Positions 1-11,198 of a stretch of DNA of 64,000 nt are shown here, piece after piece. The notes beneath the pieces are model-generated. The model searched no databases. It was not told the origin of the DNA and was given only the letters and a program-made list of their open reading frames with translations. The translations under genes and the position numbers were made by a program. Source of the stretch: Metopolophium dirhodum (lineage: Eukaryota > Arthropoda > Insecta > Hemiptera > Aphididae); NCBI RefSeq assembly GCF_019925205.1, contig NC_083566.1, forward strand, positions 11,656,001 through 11,720,000. The letters run 5' to 3'. Each line of letters opens with the position of its first letter. Within the stretch, counting starts at the first letter, position 1.

Positions 1-846
1 CCATAACTGGATACTGTATGTCCAAACTGGTCGAATTATTGATTTGTATATTATAAGTTTGTTGGATAGGGAAAGTTTGGATTTTAAGAATTTGAAAATG
101 TAATACAAAATTCCACAGAAGGTTGTCTACCTTTATCAAAAAAAAGTCTACAAGAAAGTCAAATTAAATTTTTATGTGCATTTGAAGTTCATATTTTTAC
201 AACATTGGATATTCACTGAATCTCATGTAGCGATTTTCTTATTTTATAAAATTTTAAAACAAATAACTGTAAATACATAAAAATTTCACTAAATGTTTAT
301 ATTATCATTTTTCTATACACCATACAATTTTGAAAATATTTCGAGCTGTTTGAGCTGACAATATCAAATTTTAATTGTATATCTCTAAATATCAATACAA
401 TTGTATTTGTTTGGCCAGAAAGTATTTAAATGTAATATAAGGCCCCTGATATTTTGCTATAATAACAGTTTAAATATATTAAAATTACATAGGCGCAATT
501 TTTTTTTATACAAATTTAAAGTTTGATTTTTGATAAAATATAATTATTATTTTGTAGTTAAAAATGTATAAAATGTTATAGCTAAGGATTCAACATTTAA
601 AACAAGGTTCCACGTAAATAAGTAATATATAAATTACTTTATTCACAGTAATATCATCAAATATACTTAGTAATATCACATAGGCTGTCTGACCGTCTTT
701 GCTCAAAATTGTACAATGATGTAAAATCATATACAATGATATTATATAATTGAATTCAAATAATTCAAATTTAATACCATCCATTACAGTGGCCCACTTG
801 TAACCTACTATACAGCAGAGCAACATCCACTTACCTACCTTTTTCT
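1..846 (-). repeat. High-copy non-coding repeat family, copy A (cut by window start)
   Basis: It matches the 18975-20712 copy in the same orientation and the 48180-49616 copy in reverse. It ends with the family terminal module (cagagcaacatccacttacc) at about 820-846. It has no coding capacity. Confidence 0.7.
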
Positions 847-2389
847 TATTGATGCATATTAACAACTTAACTGAGTTAAAAAATACCATTAACTTCCCCA
901 GGCTTGGATACAATATAATATTATTTGACATTTTGTACATTTGTATGATGGTGTTAAAAAGATTGTTTTATAACCACAATACACCCTTTCTTACCAATAT
1001 TTTATTTACCAGTAAAAATGCATGCATCTGTGGATCTAAACGCGTATAATGCAATAATACAAACTTATTAATGTATATATATTATGTTATTATTATCTTA
1101 ATAAATACTTATTTACATTTTTGCAGGGGATACTTGAAGTCATAAGAAACAGATATTATTGAACAAATCACATTTTTTTTTTTATTTTACATATTTTCAT
1201 AAGCCAATCAATATTCTCATCTTATATGTATCAAGTTTTAATAATTAAATAATAATTTAAAAAATAATAATAAAAAGTATGATGAAATTATTTTTAATAT
1301 GTGTACACTATTTTTTAACATATATTTTTCTCTTTAAGCTTTTATTTTCAAAGTTTAATATTGAACATCCTGTAAAAATATAATATATTATTTATTAACA
1401 CTTATAAACTTAAAATACAAATAATACGTAATTTCAGAGTATATCAAATCAGAGTCACTACTTGTATACAATTATACAATTCATTTTGCAAAATATCAGA
1501 AATTACTAAAGGAGAACCATTTTTTTATAAAAGTAAAATTAATGGTATGAAACTATCTACCATACTGCTGCCACCGAGAGACCGCTACTTGGCGGCGACC
1601 AAAACTTGTCCAATCTCACGCATTCCCACCACTAAATTTGCCCGTACGCTGGCTGCCGCCACAACTATTTGGTAGGGTGGGAGAAATTTGGGTACGAGAA
1701 CGCGGAGCTCGGTCATTTGGATGCGCCAACGAGTAGCGCTCTCTCGATGGCGGCTGTATACAGTCTACTATATTCAGCTGATTCATATTGAAGTGGTGCT
1801 TAATTTATCTATGACTTATGACATAGTACATTTTTTAGATTGGGAGGGGAGGAGTATGCATTATTCTTTAAAAGGAATGTGGTGGAAAAATCAACTTTTT
1901 TTTTTTAAATGAGAACAACTTTTTTTTACAGTTAACGTTAAATACTTATTATTTTACTAAATCTTAATTTTTTAAAACATTTCCCTTCAGTATATTTAAA
2001 AATTCAATAGTTAGAATTTCAATAAATACATTATTAAAGGAAAAAATTGAGATTTTAAATGCTTGGTGAATCATGCTGGATAAATATTATATATATAAAT
2101 ATTGATGTAAATGTATGTTAATTATAACCCATTGCAAACATACCAACTTAGTAGATGGATGTGGGGGAAATGTCCACACATATTAATAAGGAGAAACTAT
2201 AAGGGCTATTTCTCTTCCCCCCCTCCCCAACAACACCAAACAAGAAATTAATTATATGGTCTTAGTTATACACTTATACCTAGGTATGTATAAATCATAA
2301 ATGAAGTGTTACACATTTCACTTTGACATAACACAGAGAAGAAATATAAAGGAATACATACAAGGAATTATACAAAATATACAGAAACT
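847..2389. other. Gene-free stretch downstream of the CIB gene
   Basis: AT-rich DNA with one foldback element (1559-1760). I see no exon. The 74-aa frame at 1688-1912 lies partly inside that element and is not a gene. The CIB 3' UTR probably occupies part of 2100-2389. Confidence 0.5.
1559..1760. mobile_element. GC-rich foldback miniature element
   Basis: The two ends are imperfect inverted repeats of about 40 bp: gccaccgagagaccgctact at about 1570 against the reverse complement of agtagcgctctctcgatggc at about 1730. The segment is conspicuously GC-rich against its surroundings. Family and target duplication are unclear. Confidence 0.55.
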
Positions 2390-5300
2390 CTAGTACAAAA
2401 TATAACAAAAAGTCACCAACTTGTATTGGAGTTTGGTATTAAAGCTCTAAATTTTTAACATTTAAAAAAAAAAAAACAATGTAACTTAAACTCGGCGTAA
2501 TTATCTAACAATTAACAATCATGCAATTCATGCAAGTATATAAAATTTAAAAAAAATTTACACAAATTATGACAATTACTGAATAAAATCTACTTAAAAA
2601 AATTTTAATACTAATTAAAACCAATGAAGAACAAACAAGCAATGATAATACAATAACAAATATATACTGACTTAACAAAATCTGGACACATGTCAGTTAC
2701 GTGTTCAAATTCAGAAAATGAAAGAGCGCCGTCGTCATCAAAATCTACTTCTTCAAATATTTTATGTACCAAACGTTTAAGATCATTATCATTAAAGACA
2801 TTTTGTTCTCCGATTAAACATTGAATTACTTTTTTTATATCTCCAACACCCAACATGTCATCACCATCAAAATCTAAAAATTTTGTTTAAGATTATTAAA
2901 TAACTCATTAAAATTTTTGATGATTTTACTATTTTTTACTAACAGAAAATAATTGGCACATTTTGGATGCCAATAAATTTCAAAATCTATTCAATAGTTA
3001 TTAATTAAAATTCTAAAATAGAATTAAAATATGGTTTGTACTTTAGAAAGCTAGCTTTTTATTGATTACCTAAAACCTCTAACATAATTTAGTTGTATAA
3101 AAACCTGTATAGTTTACTGTACCAGAAAACCTGTAATGCATTTTAATGAAATGTATTTATTACTTTAGAATAATTATCAATTAATTCTAAACTTATATTT
3201 TAGAATTTTATAAACCCAACACATTGTATAAATCACATATTTTTTGTTTAATAATCATACTACATCTTACCAAAAATTCTAAAGACATGTTCAGCCTTTA
3301 CATCTGCAGGTGCCATAGTACTAAATACTGACATCATATCTAAAAAATCTTCAAATGTACAATCCCCATCTTGACTAGAACTGAATACTTGACACATACG
3401 TTCACCAAAAGGATTAGCTGCTAATTCAGGTAGCTTAAGGACCTTGTTTAATGCTAATTTTGCATTTTTATTATGTCCCACTTTTTCAGGAGCTAAAGAC
3501 TTAAACTTTTCATGTGCACTAAACATTGTATTATACACATTCTTATTTTTAGATTTATGATAAATTTCACAAAATTTGTAATATATTTGTATTTTATTTA
3601 TTGTTTATATAATTTATAATATCGGTACTTACATCAAAACTTCTTTTTTTGTAAAATAAGTGAGATCCTAAAAATAAAATAAATGAGAAAATATGATTTG
3701 TCTTAATGAAATATAGTTTTAAACTTTAAAAATAAAAGTAAATGTTTATCAGGCTATATTTTACTATACAACTTGTATAATACAACAAGTAAAGAAAATA
3801 TATTTTACAATTAGTTCTAATTTATAAAAAAAAAAATATACCTAAATATGACAATTAGTTTTATGTGAAACTAACCTAAAGTATTAACTTTGGTTTTTAC
3901 AGTTTATAATATACAATATTTATTCATTAATAATTAATAAAAATATTTTATTGGTTCCAATCTTGATTACTAGGTCCTGCGTCTGGTTCCTCTTCCACAG
4001 TAGGCATTGGGGACCGACTTTCAAATAGTGGTGACATTGCTTCAGATGTATTTTCCCCACTACTACAATGCCCACTATTCTTATGTGTACGCTCTGTTTG
4101 TTTCTTTGTAGTCCTGAATCTCATTCGTTCTTCAATTTCACACGCTTCATGATGAGCACTGCGTCTTCCATCATCAAGATCTTCAACAACTTCTGGTTCT
4201 GGAACTGTTGCAGCAAATTCAACTGGATCTACATCTAATTCTTTAACAATGCGCCACTTTGGTGTTACTATTTCTTTATATTTGACCATTTCGACTCTCG
4301 ACGCAGCAGCAATACTATATGGTATAACAATATTGTCAATATCATACTCACGCTTAGCATTGTATGTTTTATCTCCTGTTCTTGGAAACCAAGGACTATA
4401 ATCTGGATCAGAGTCATAATTGTCTTCTTCATACACCTCATCAAGATCATCATCGTCACAAATACTTTCACTACTTCTTCGACTGTTATATTTATAATCT
4501 TCATCCATCCTACTTCTTTTATGTTTGCTATAACGTATACGTCTCCTTTTTCTTGCTTGTCTTTGATTTCGATTGAATTTAGTAATTGGATCATTGCGGG
4601 TAGGCCAAGCATTTTGTAGTTTAACAGGTGGAACTTGCCTAATAGCAGGACTTTGTTCAGGTGTCCGGTCCACAAAATATTTATTAAAATCTGTATCAGA
4701 TGAAGACTTATTTTTTTGTTTTAGATGAAAAGATGATTTTCCTAACTCATTAGATAGCGCAACATTTAAAGAAATATCTTTAGAATATGATAGGACTGGA
4801 TGAAAAGTATCACTCAAAAAATGACCAGAATCATTTGAATGGCGCTGAAGACTTACACAAGTAGGACAAGAATCAATCCCATAGCAATCACAGGGATTAA
4901 TACGATTTAATTTTGCCTTGTCTCCTTTTTTTAAAGCTGCAGCCAAGTTTATGAGTGGAGGTTGCATTAACATTCTATGTTGAGTTTTTGGTTCATACGG
5001 AAAACATCTTCTACCAGATTCTTCTTCCTGGTCTTGTACATATGGATGAGAAGAATATCGATTTAATGCTTCATTATAAAAATTGATTTTGAACTCTATA
5101 TCAGACATAACATTAACCAGCCAAGTTAATCGGTACGCAATACTTACGCGTTCATGAAGCCATTTCCAAGAATTTCTTTTATCTATAGGACAATTGGATG
5201 ATTGTAATTCTTCTTCGCTAGTTTCTCCTAACGTATCACATTCTGAATCACTAGCTGTTGCTTCCGAGTCGTATTCTTCATTTACTGTTTTAATTTGCGA

Positions 5301-8300
5301 CTCTAGCATTCCAAAGACCTTTTCACCATCTTTAATTTCATCACAAAGTAAACTTTTCAAAAATGGATTAGATTGCCTTTTTTGAACTTTGAGCAATGTT
5401 GATTTGATATTTTTAATAGCGTTACTTTTTTGTGATTGTAACACATTATAGATTTCTTGAGTGGAACACTTACTCATAGTTTTTAGTTGTATATTCTGTA
5501 GCTTTGATATTATTTTTTGAAGTCGCTCACTCAACATTTTACCTTTGTTCATGTATTTGCTGAAATTTTCTTTCACGGTAGGTGTTTCATCGTATTGAGT
5601 AACTACTTCTTCTTCTGCCATTCCAATTACATTGTCTAATAGATCTCTTTCAAAAGAACTTAAATCATTATCGCCAATTGTAAACATTGCATCTGCATCA
5701 CTATTACCAATTTCAACTTGATCAGTATCATTTTCATAAGACATTAAGCCATTTTTGACCATTGAAATATTTTTCATTACACCAAGTATATCATCGGAGG
5801 AAAGTTCCATGGGATCGACATTCTTTAGAGGTGGATTCTCATCCATGGCTGATTCCTTGTACATACAAACGCTTTTTTACAACAACCGCCAATAAAGATC
5901 GCGATGGATATTTACACGTCCGACGTGAAACTATATAATATCAAATACTTAAAAATGAGAATACGGGAAGCTTAATGATAATAAGCGGGCAACAAACTTT
6001 ATCCAAGTATCAGTGTAGACACATTGAAAATTATTTATACTCCCTTTTGGAATATTATAGTTACACTGATAAACCAAGTAAAACCATTGATTATACATAT
6101 AATAGTACTGTTTATAAATTAATTTAAATTGGAATACACAATAAATAATTTATGAAGTATGGCTACACTGATTGTGGCTTACATGGTTTATATTTTACTC
6201 TGTGGTTGAATTACAACTACTCACGATTTAAGATAGTCGTGATTTACTACAGTCGTTGCCAGATAAATTGAGACGGCGGCGGCGGTGGCGGCGCGATAAC
6301 GGAAAACCAGTGATTCTCAGTATTGAATATTATTACCGAAAATACATCAATAAACCAACAATTGTCACAAAAATTATTTTACGATAATAATTTAAAATTC
6401 TGATAATAATCTTTTATTTAAGAAAAAAAAGTAGAAATTGTAAAATAATATAAATAAATTAGTAATAATAATAATAAATAAAATTTTTTGCACTGAGCCG
6501 GGTTCGAACTGTGTGACCTTTGCACCACACTGCCAGCGACTAGTTTGGGCTACACTTACTGAAAAGCGCCGCCGCTGCCGTCTTAATTTATCTGGCAACG
6601 ACTGTACAATAGCGTCCACGATTTAAGAGGACGCTATACCCGCATAGTGCATACGTTGTCGCCGTCTCACAAATGTACAACATACCAAAAAACTGTTTTG
6701 TGCGGGATAGAACCACTCCCTCGGTATTTGTAGTAAAATTACCAACATTTCACAACGCATAGGAAACACAACTTTATCTGTCGTAGCAATTTAATTTTTT
6801 TGATAGCATTTACCAATAATTTTTAATAATTATATGAAAAAAAATCATAATGTTTTTAAACTGATAACTTTAATTTTATTTACGTTATCTGAATAATAAA
6901 AACGCTACGAACAGATAAAGTTGTTCCCTATGCGTTGTGGAATTTTGGTAATTCTACTATAAATACTGAGGGAGTGGTTCTATCCCGCGCAAAACAGTTT
7001 TTGCTATGTTGTACATTTGTAAGACGGAGACAACGCATGCAGGTATAGCGTCCTCTTAAAGCGGCCCCTACACAATCAATAATATTGCTCAATAATTGGA
7101 TATTGTGCAATATTATTGATAGTCTTGTATAGATATTCAAGGATTGTACAATATATTATGTATAGAAGAAATCAAACAGTGTTACAAATTTATTGTGCAA
7201 TAGTATTGATCGTGTTGGAACCGCTGCTTAAGAAGATGCTACCCATGCGGCCATGCATCTATTGTATTCGTCTTACACCCGTACGACATAGCAAATTGAA
7301 ATTTTCATTCACTAGTTTCAATAGTGTATTAGTGTGCTGCAAGTTTTGATATTAGAGCGATTTGACCTATTTAACATTTTTTGATAATAACATTATCTGT
7401 GCTTAAGCGTTGGCTTTTATTAGATATTTTAATTTTCAAGCGAGATATGAGCATTTTTTATTTTTGATATTTCACATACCCATATCTTGTTTGAAAATGA
7501 AAATTTCATAAAATCGACAACGCTTAAACACGGATAATGTTCTTGCCTAAAAGTTTTATAACATATTCCCCCTAGTATCAAAACTAACGGCACACTATTG
7601 AAACTAGTGAACAACAATTTGCTATGTCGCGCGTGTGTAAGATTGAGACAGCAGAATATGTAAGGCCGTATGAGTAGCGTCCTCATAAGATATATTATCT
7701 TAAATCAGTAAAATCGTGTTGAACATCGTGCAGCAGCACATTCGAATAAAATACATAGGGAAATACGACCTTCTCATTGGTCTTCCATATTTAGCGCCAA
7801 ATTCAAATTATGTTATATCATTATTATTTATTACATTATCGATTAGTATTGAAAAAAATATATTGATTGTTTATATATTTATTCAAATTATTAATTTTAT
7901 GAATTTGTATGATCTAAAGCATGGCTAATCGCCCTCTTAATAATGTGCAGCTTAAGTTATGCCGCCCTAGGCATGGACCTATCGCCTATGTCACCTACTT
8001 CTTGAGCCGGGCCTGAATCGTAATCGTCACTTAAAATAAAAAGTAAAAACCCAGGTGGTCGCCAATCCGTTGTCTGGGAGCAGACTGCTAGCGACGAACG
8101 ATTTATATTTTATCTAAGCTTGACTGCAGCCACATTAACGACTGCCACGGGATAGAGATGTACAAAAATGAAAATTCTTCGATATTATATTATTTTATAT
8201 ATATAATTATGTATCGTGTACGTAAGTAAAAATATCCATTTGTTATTAAAAGAAATAATTAACAAATCACTATACCTACTTCAAAATAATATATTGAATA

Positions 8301-10598
8301 TCCAATTTTTTTTTAATTTATCGACGAAAAAATAATATTATTCAAAATACAAGTATATAAATAAAATAATATATAATGAATGCGCAAAAGTTAAAATATG
8401 TAGATATTCGATATATCGCTGTATAAAATATCGATGAAATGATATTATCGAAATAATGTATGCAACCACCGAACTATTTTTTTTATAACAAGAAAAATGA
8501 ATAACTGTGATCAATGATCATAAAGTATAAACTAATATAATAGGAACGCGGGTAACTCCGATCGTGATGGACTGGAGAGTGGTGACCCGCACTTCTGCCC
8601 ATGACATTGTGTATACTATGAACTCACTGTATAAGGCACGAATTAATAAATAAACATGACGCCAAATAAAACGGTCCCCACGGCCCCGCCTAACATAGAA
8701 ACATGTAATTTCCAGTAAATTATATCTTAGTCCGTGACAGGCGACAGCGTTGTATGTCACTGACCACAACTGTAGTCTGTGACTGTGTATAGTAACTATC
8801 GCGTAATTGTGTAATGTTTAGATTTTACATTTACACCAATGAACGATCGCGATGGTAAGAAAGCTTAGTTGGCCTTTGCCCTTAGGAGCAATTACAATTA
8901 AACTTAAGGGTTCGACTAAAAACAGTTCCCAAATATTTTGGGGAGATAAGCGCTGGCCCGATTTAAACTTTCGGATGCTGAGCATGCTAGGGGCAAACCT
9001 TTTTATGAGGCTCCTCCTAGCAGTAAAAATATACCCAATATCCAATATAAAAAAAATATATAATTAAGAGGATGTCAGCGCACTAGGTATTACCAATTAG
9101 CATTGCAAATTTACGTTTATAGCAGAACTACCCTGTATTATTACTTTAAATATTAGAGCGAATTCACCTATTTCACCTGTTATAAAACTCTATGTTAAGA
9201 ACATTACCTGTATAGTGTATCCCTACGTTGGCTTTTTTACGATATTTAAATGTGTATGAAAAATTATGAGTGTAAATTATTACATTTTAAAAATGCTTAC
9301 AAATAGTATAACAATTAAAATAGCGTAAAAATGCCGAGGTAGGAACATAGGTAATGTTCATAGGAGGACGCTAATACGCTATACCTGCATGCGTCGTCTC
9401 CGTCTTACAAATGTACAACATAGCAAAAACTGTTTTGCGCGGGATAGAACCACTCCCTCGGTATTTATAGCAGAATTACCAAAATTCCACAACGCATAGG
9501 GAACAACTTTATCTGTGTCGTAGAGTTTTCATTATTTGGATAACATAAATAAAATTAAAGTTATCGATCTTCTATAAATACCGAGGGAGTGATTCTCTCC
9601 CGCGCAAAACAGTTTTTTGCTATGTTGTACATTTGTCAGACGGACAACGCATGCGGGTATAGCGTCCTCTTAACTTAAAGTTTGATAATAGGCGAATTCG
9701 CTCTAATATTAAAAATAACAACACAGGGTTGGTTCTACTATATAAACATAATTTGTCATTTTACGTGTGGGCCATGGAAAGAAAACTATTAATAGTGCAC
9801 TGTGTTCAGCAGCCGACATAGACCTCTTGAAGTCTATTGGATTAAAAGGGTCCTGGACCCCTTGAAGTTACATTTTTATCTACAATCCACATTGACCCAC
9901 GGTATTTTATATTTTGAAGACCGTAGTTTTATCACATAATTACACAAGTATTAATCAGTAATATTGATTATAAATATTCATGGGATAAAAAATTAAAATA
10001 TCGATTGGTTTCGTATCAGTAAAACAAATGTATTTAAAAATTGTATACTATACAAATATGAATTATACCTAATATACGAATAATTTAAATATTCATTAAA
10101 TATAAATGTAGAAGTTAGTTTAACATAAACATATTTTATATTTAAGCTTTAAACTAATATCTAACTTCTAAGATTTTAAATAAAAATATAACTTAGGTAA
10201 CTATATCAAATAATTCAAAACTTTAATGTTTATTTAAATTAAAAACAATAGAATTCATATATATATAACTATGTATTATATAAGTATATTGCATTATTTA
10301 TTTTTATATTATTTACATTAAACTATGCATTCATGTAATATAATATCTTAAAAATAAACTACAAATGTAATGAAAAAAAAGTTAATCATTCAGAGCTTCA
10401 ATTTATTAAAGTTATATCTCTTTAACGTGTTATTACAAATTTACATCACATAAAGGCATATTACATAAATCCATAGCGCAAGTCGTATAATATGTTTAAT
10501 AGCCTGAATTATATTATATATAAAACAAATTGGTGTTTGAAAATTACCTGATAGTCATTTAACTCTTCGGCAGAGAATTGGCTAGATTTTTGGCCCAT
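2390..10598 (-). CDS. Calcium and integrin-binding (CIB) family EF-hand protein
   Basis: Five coding exons on the minus strand: 10598-10548, 3667-3633, 3518-3271, 2873-2668 and 2446-2390. They total 597 nt (198 aa) and stay in frame at every join. CIB proteins are myristoylated calcium sensors of about 190 aa that bind integrin tails and kinases. Visible here are an N-terminal MGQKSS (glycine 2 and serine 6 fit N-myristoylation), the CIB-typical segment around residues 18-30, and two canonical EF-hand loops at about residues 112-123 (DFDGDDMLGVGD) and 155-166 (DFDDDGALSFSE). The upstream EF-hand-like region near residue 75 lacks a full calcium loop, as is usual in the family. The first exon lies 6.9 kb upstream and was found by matching the family N-terminus; its donor is gtaatt. 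The last exon is the least certain: reading through the 2668 donor would instead give a hydrophobic tail ending at 2611. The CIB2/CIB3 type is the closest match. Confidence 0.82.
3947..3952 (-). promoter_or_regulatory. Poly(A) signal overlapping the KANSL1-like stop codon
   Basis: On the minus strand the last codons read AAC CAA TAA AAT, so the hexamer AATAAA includes the TAA stop. A second AATAAA lies about 30 nt further downstream. If the first is used, the 3' UTR is only a few tens of bases long. Confidence 0.45.
3948..5864 (-). CDS. KANSL1/NSL1-like NSL-complex scaffold, PEHE domain protein
   Basis: A single uninterrupted 638-codon frame. KANSL1 (Drosophila nsl1/wah) is the scaffold of the non-specific lethal complex, in which its C-terminal PEHE region binds and activates the MOF/KAT8 histone H4 acetyltransferase. 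The diagnostic part is residues about 508-585: DIDNIVIPYSIAA, then an RVE..KYKEIVTPKWR core and an acidic/basic tail (EEP, EERMR). Before it lie a basic cluster (about 433-465, RKRRRIR) and an acidic run (about 468-490). The N-terminal third is probably coiled coil, with a conserved-looking CDCYGIDSCPTC motif near residue 330. It is much shorter than human KANSL1 (about 1,100 aa). The first ATG (5864) has a weak context; the ATG at 5846 sits in GCCATGG and may be the real start. It lies inside intron 1 of the CIB-family gene and may be a retrocopy. Confidence 0.88.
   Translation of the reverse strand: MYKESAMDENPPLKNVDPMELSSDDILGVMKNISMVKNGLMSYENDTDQVEIGNSDADAMFTIGDNDLSSFERDLLDNVIGMAEEEVVTQYDETPTVKENFSKYMNKGKMLSERLQKIISKLQNIQLKTMSKCSTQEIYNVLQSQKSNAIKNIKSTLLKVQKRQSNPFLKSLLCDEIKDGEKVFGMLESQIKTVNEEYDSEATASDSECDTLGETSEEELQSSNCPIDKRNSWKWLHERVSIAYRLTWLVNVMSDIEFKINFYNEALNRYSSHPYVQDQEEESGRRCFPYEPKTQHRMLMQPPLINLAAALKKGDKAKLNRINPCDCYGIDSCPTCVSLQRHSNDSGHFLSDTFHPVLSYSKDISLNVALSNELGKSSFHLKQKNKSSSDTDFNKYFVDRTPEQSPAIRQVPPVKLQNAWPTRNDPITKFNRNQRQARKRRRIRYSKHKRSRMDEDYKYNSRRSSESICDDDDLDEVYEEDNYDSDPDYSPWFPRTGDKTYNAKREYDIDNIVIPYSIAAASRVEMVKYKEIVTPKWRIVKELDVDPVEFAATVPEPEVVEDLDDGRRSAHHEACEIEERMRFRTTKKQTERTHKNSGHCSSGENTSEAMSPLFESRSPMPTVEEEPDAGPSNQDWNQ
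6250..6604. mobile_element. TA-flanked foldback element (Tc1/mariner-like ends)
   Basis: It begins TA-CAGTCGTTGCCAG and ends CTGGCAACGACTG-TA, with inverted arms of about 38 bp that continue into a (CGG)-rich stretch. The TA duplication is the insertion mark of Tc1/mariner elements. There is no transposase, and a tRNA-like segment lies inside. Confidence 0.7.
6440..6556 (-). repeat. Possible tRNA-derived SINE-like segment
   Basis: On the minus strand it has TGGCAGTGTGG (A-box-like), then about 20 nt later AGTTCGAACCC (B-box-like), and a TTA-rich tail. It has no tRNA fold that I can complete, so it is not a tRNA gene. Confidence 0.4.
6627..7055. mobile_element. TTAA-flanked foldback element, copy 1
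   Basis: It is flanked by TTAA at 6623-6626 and 7056-7059. Ends are GAGGACGCTATACC and its inverse. The inverted arms of nearly 190 bp share blocks such as cactccctcggtatttgtag and the inverse of actgagggagtggttctatc. It is non-coding. Confidence 0.78.
7232..7684. mobile_element. TTAA-type foldback element, diverged copy 2
   Basis: Same terminal pattern as copy 1: left end after TTAA with GAAGATGCTACCCATGCGG, right end TAGCGTCCTCATAA. The arms include inverted gaaactagtg blocks. The 85-aa and 77-aa frames here come from the arms. Confidence 0.65.
9149..9707. mobile_element. Outer foldback element interrupted by TTAA-type copy 3
   Basis: The ends are inverted: tattagagcgaattcaccta at the left and the inverse of taggcgaattcgctctaata at the right. 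The inner part from 9364 is copy 3 of the TTAA-type family. Similar left-end sequences occur at about 7352 and 14748. Confidence 0.5.
9364..9669. mobile_element. TTAA-type foldback element, copy 3
   Basis: Starts GAGGACGCTA and ends TAGCGTCCTC followed by TTAA. The arms match those of the 6627-7055 copy (ccctcggtatttatagcaga and its inverse). Confidence 0.72.
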
Positions 10599-11198
10599 TT
10601 GTTTTTAAAGTTAAAAACCTCTCTTAATAGTTCAATGAACTAATTATATACTAATAAGACTAGTACATTTTATCATTTGTTACTTCAAAAATTAATATTA
10701 TATAAAGACCAAAAATTATTTTAAACTTTCGTATATTACTACAATTTAATATTTATCACAGTCTTCTATAATAGTATTATACATAGATATTATATTAAAC
10801 CTTAGTCCCTGTTATTTATTTATTATTTTGATAAGTCAAGGGTGTTGCCATGGAAGAAATAGAAACAAAGTATACCAACATCAACAAATAATTCTATGAC
10901 ACTGTTCCGTGCTAATGTACAAAATCCTCGTCTTTCTCCTTCACAGCTGAATGTTACGTCGCATTGCAAATTTTGCCAATTGCCATCATTGTCCATTGAT
11001 TTTATTGACATTTATCATAGAGCTTATACTTAGGTACTTAAGTATAAGGTCTATGACATTTATAGAAAAAACACTAAAAAAATTGAAAATTGAAAATGTC
11101 CTTAACATCTCAAAACGATTCAAAATATTTTCAAAGTTTTATCAGGGATAGGAATTGATAAAATAAATATGTGATGTAAATTTAAAGTATCTACAGAT

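Larger units (their letters stand above)
5865..10547. other. CIB-gene intron 1 upstream of the KANSL1-like gene: transposon cluster
   Basis: No exon is seen between the KANSL1-like ATG and the CIB first exon. The stretch holds one TA-flanked foldback element, three copies of a TTAA-type foldback family and remnants of another family (motif ttagagcgaattcacctatt). The KANSL1-like promoter must lie near 5870-6200 if the gene is independently transcribed. The segment 8830-9067 is open in both strands but I cannot assign it. Confidence 0.6.

Noticed and set aside
1688..1912. 74-aa frame in the GC-rich patch
   Set aside because: It starts inside a foldback element and runs into a poly(T) stretch; no splice or family support.
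4268..4675. 135-aa frame inside the KANSL1-like gene
   Set aside because: It is an alternate frame of the long PEHE-domain coding region and has low-complexity content.
6490..6550. tRNA gene
   Set aside because: B-box-like and A-box-like motifs are present but no acceptor stem or cloverleaf could be completed.
8852..9067. 71-aa plus and 75-aa minus frames
   Set aside because: Both strands are open across the same stretch, there is no recognisable motif, and it lies among mobile elements.
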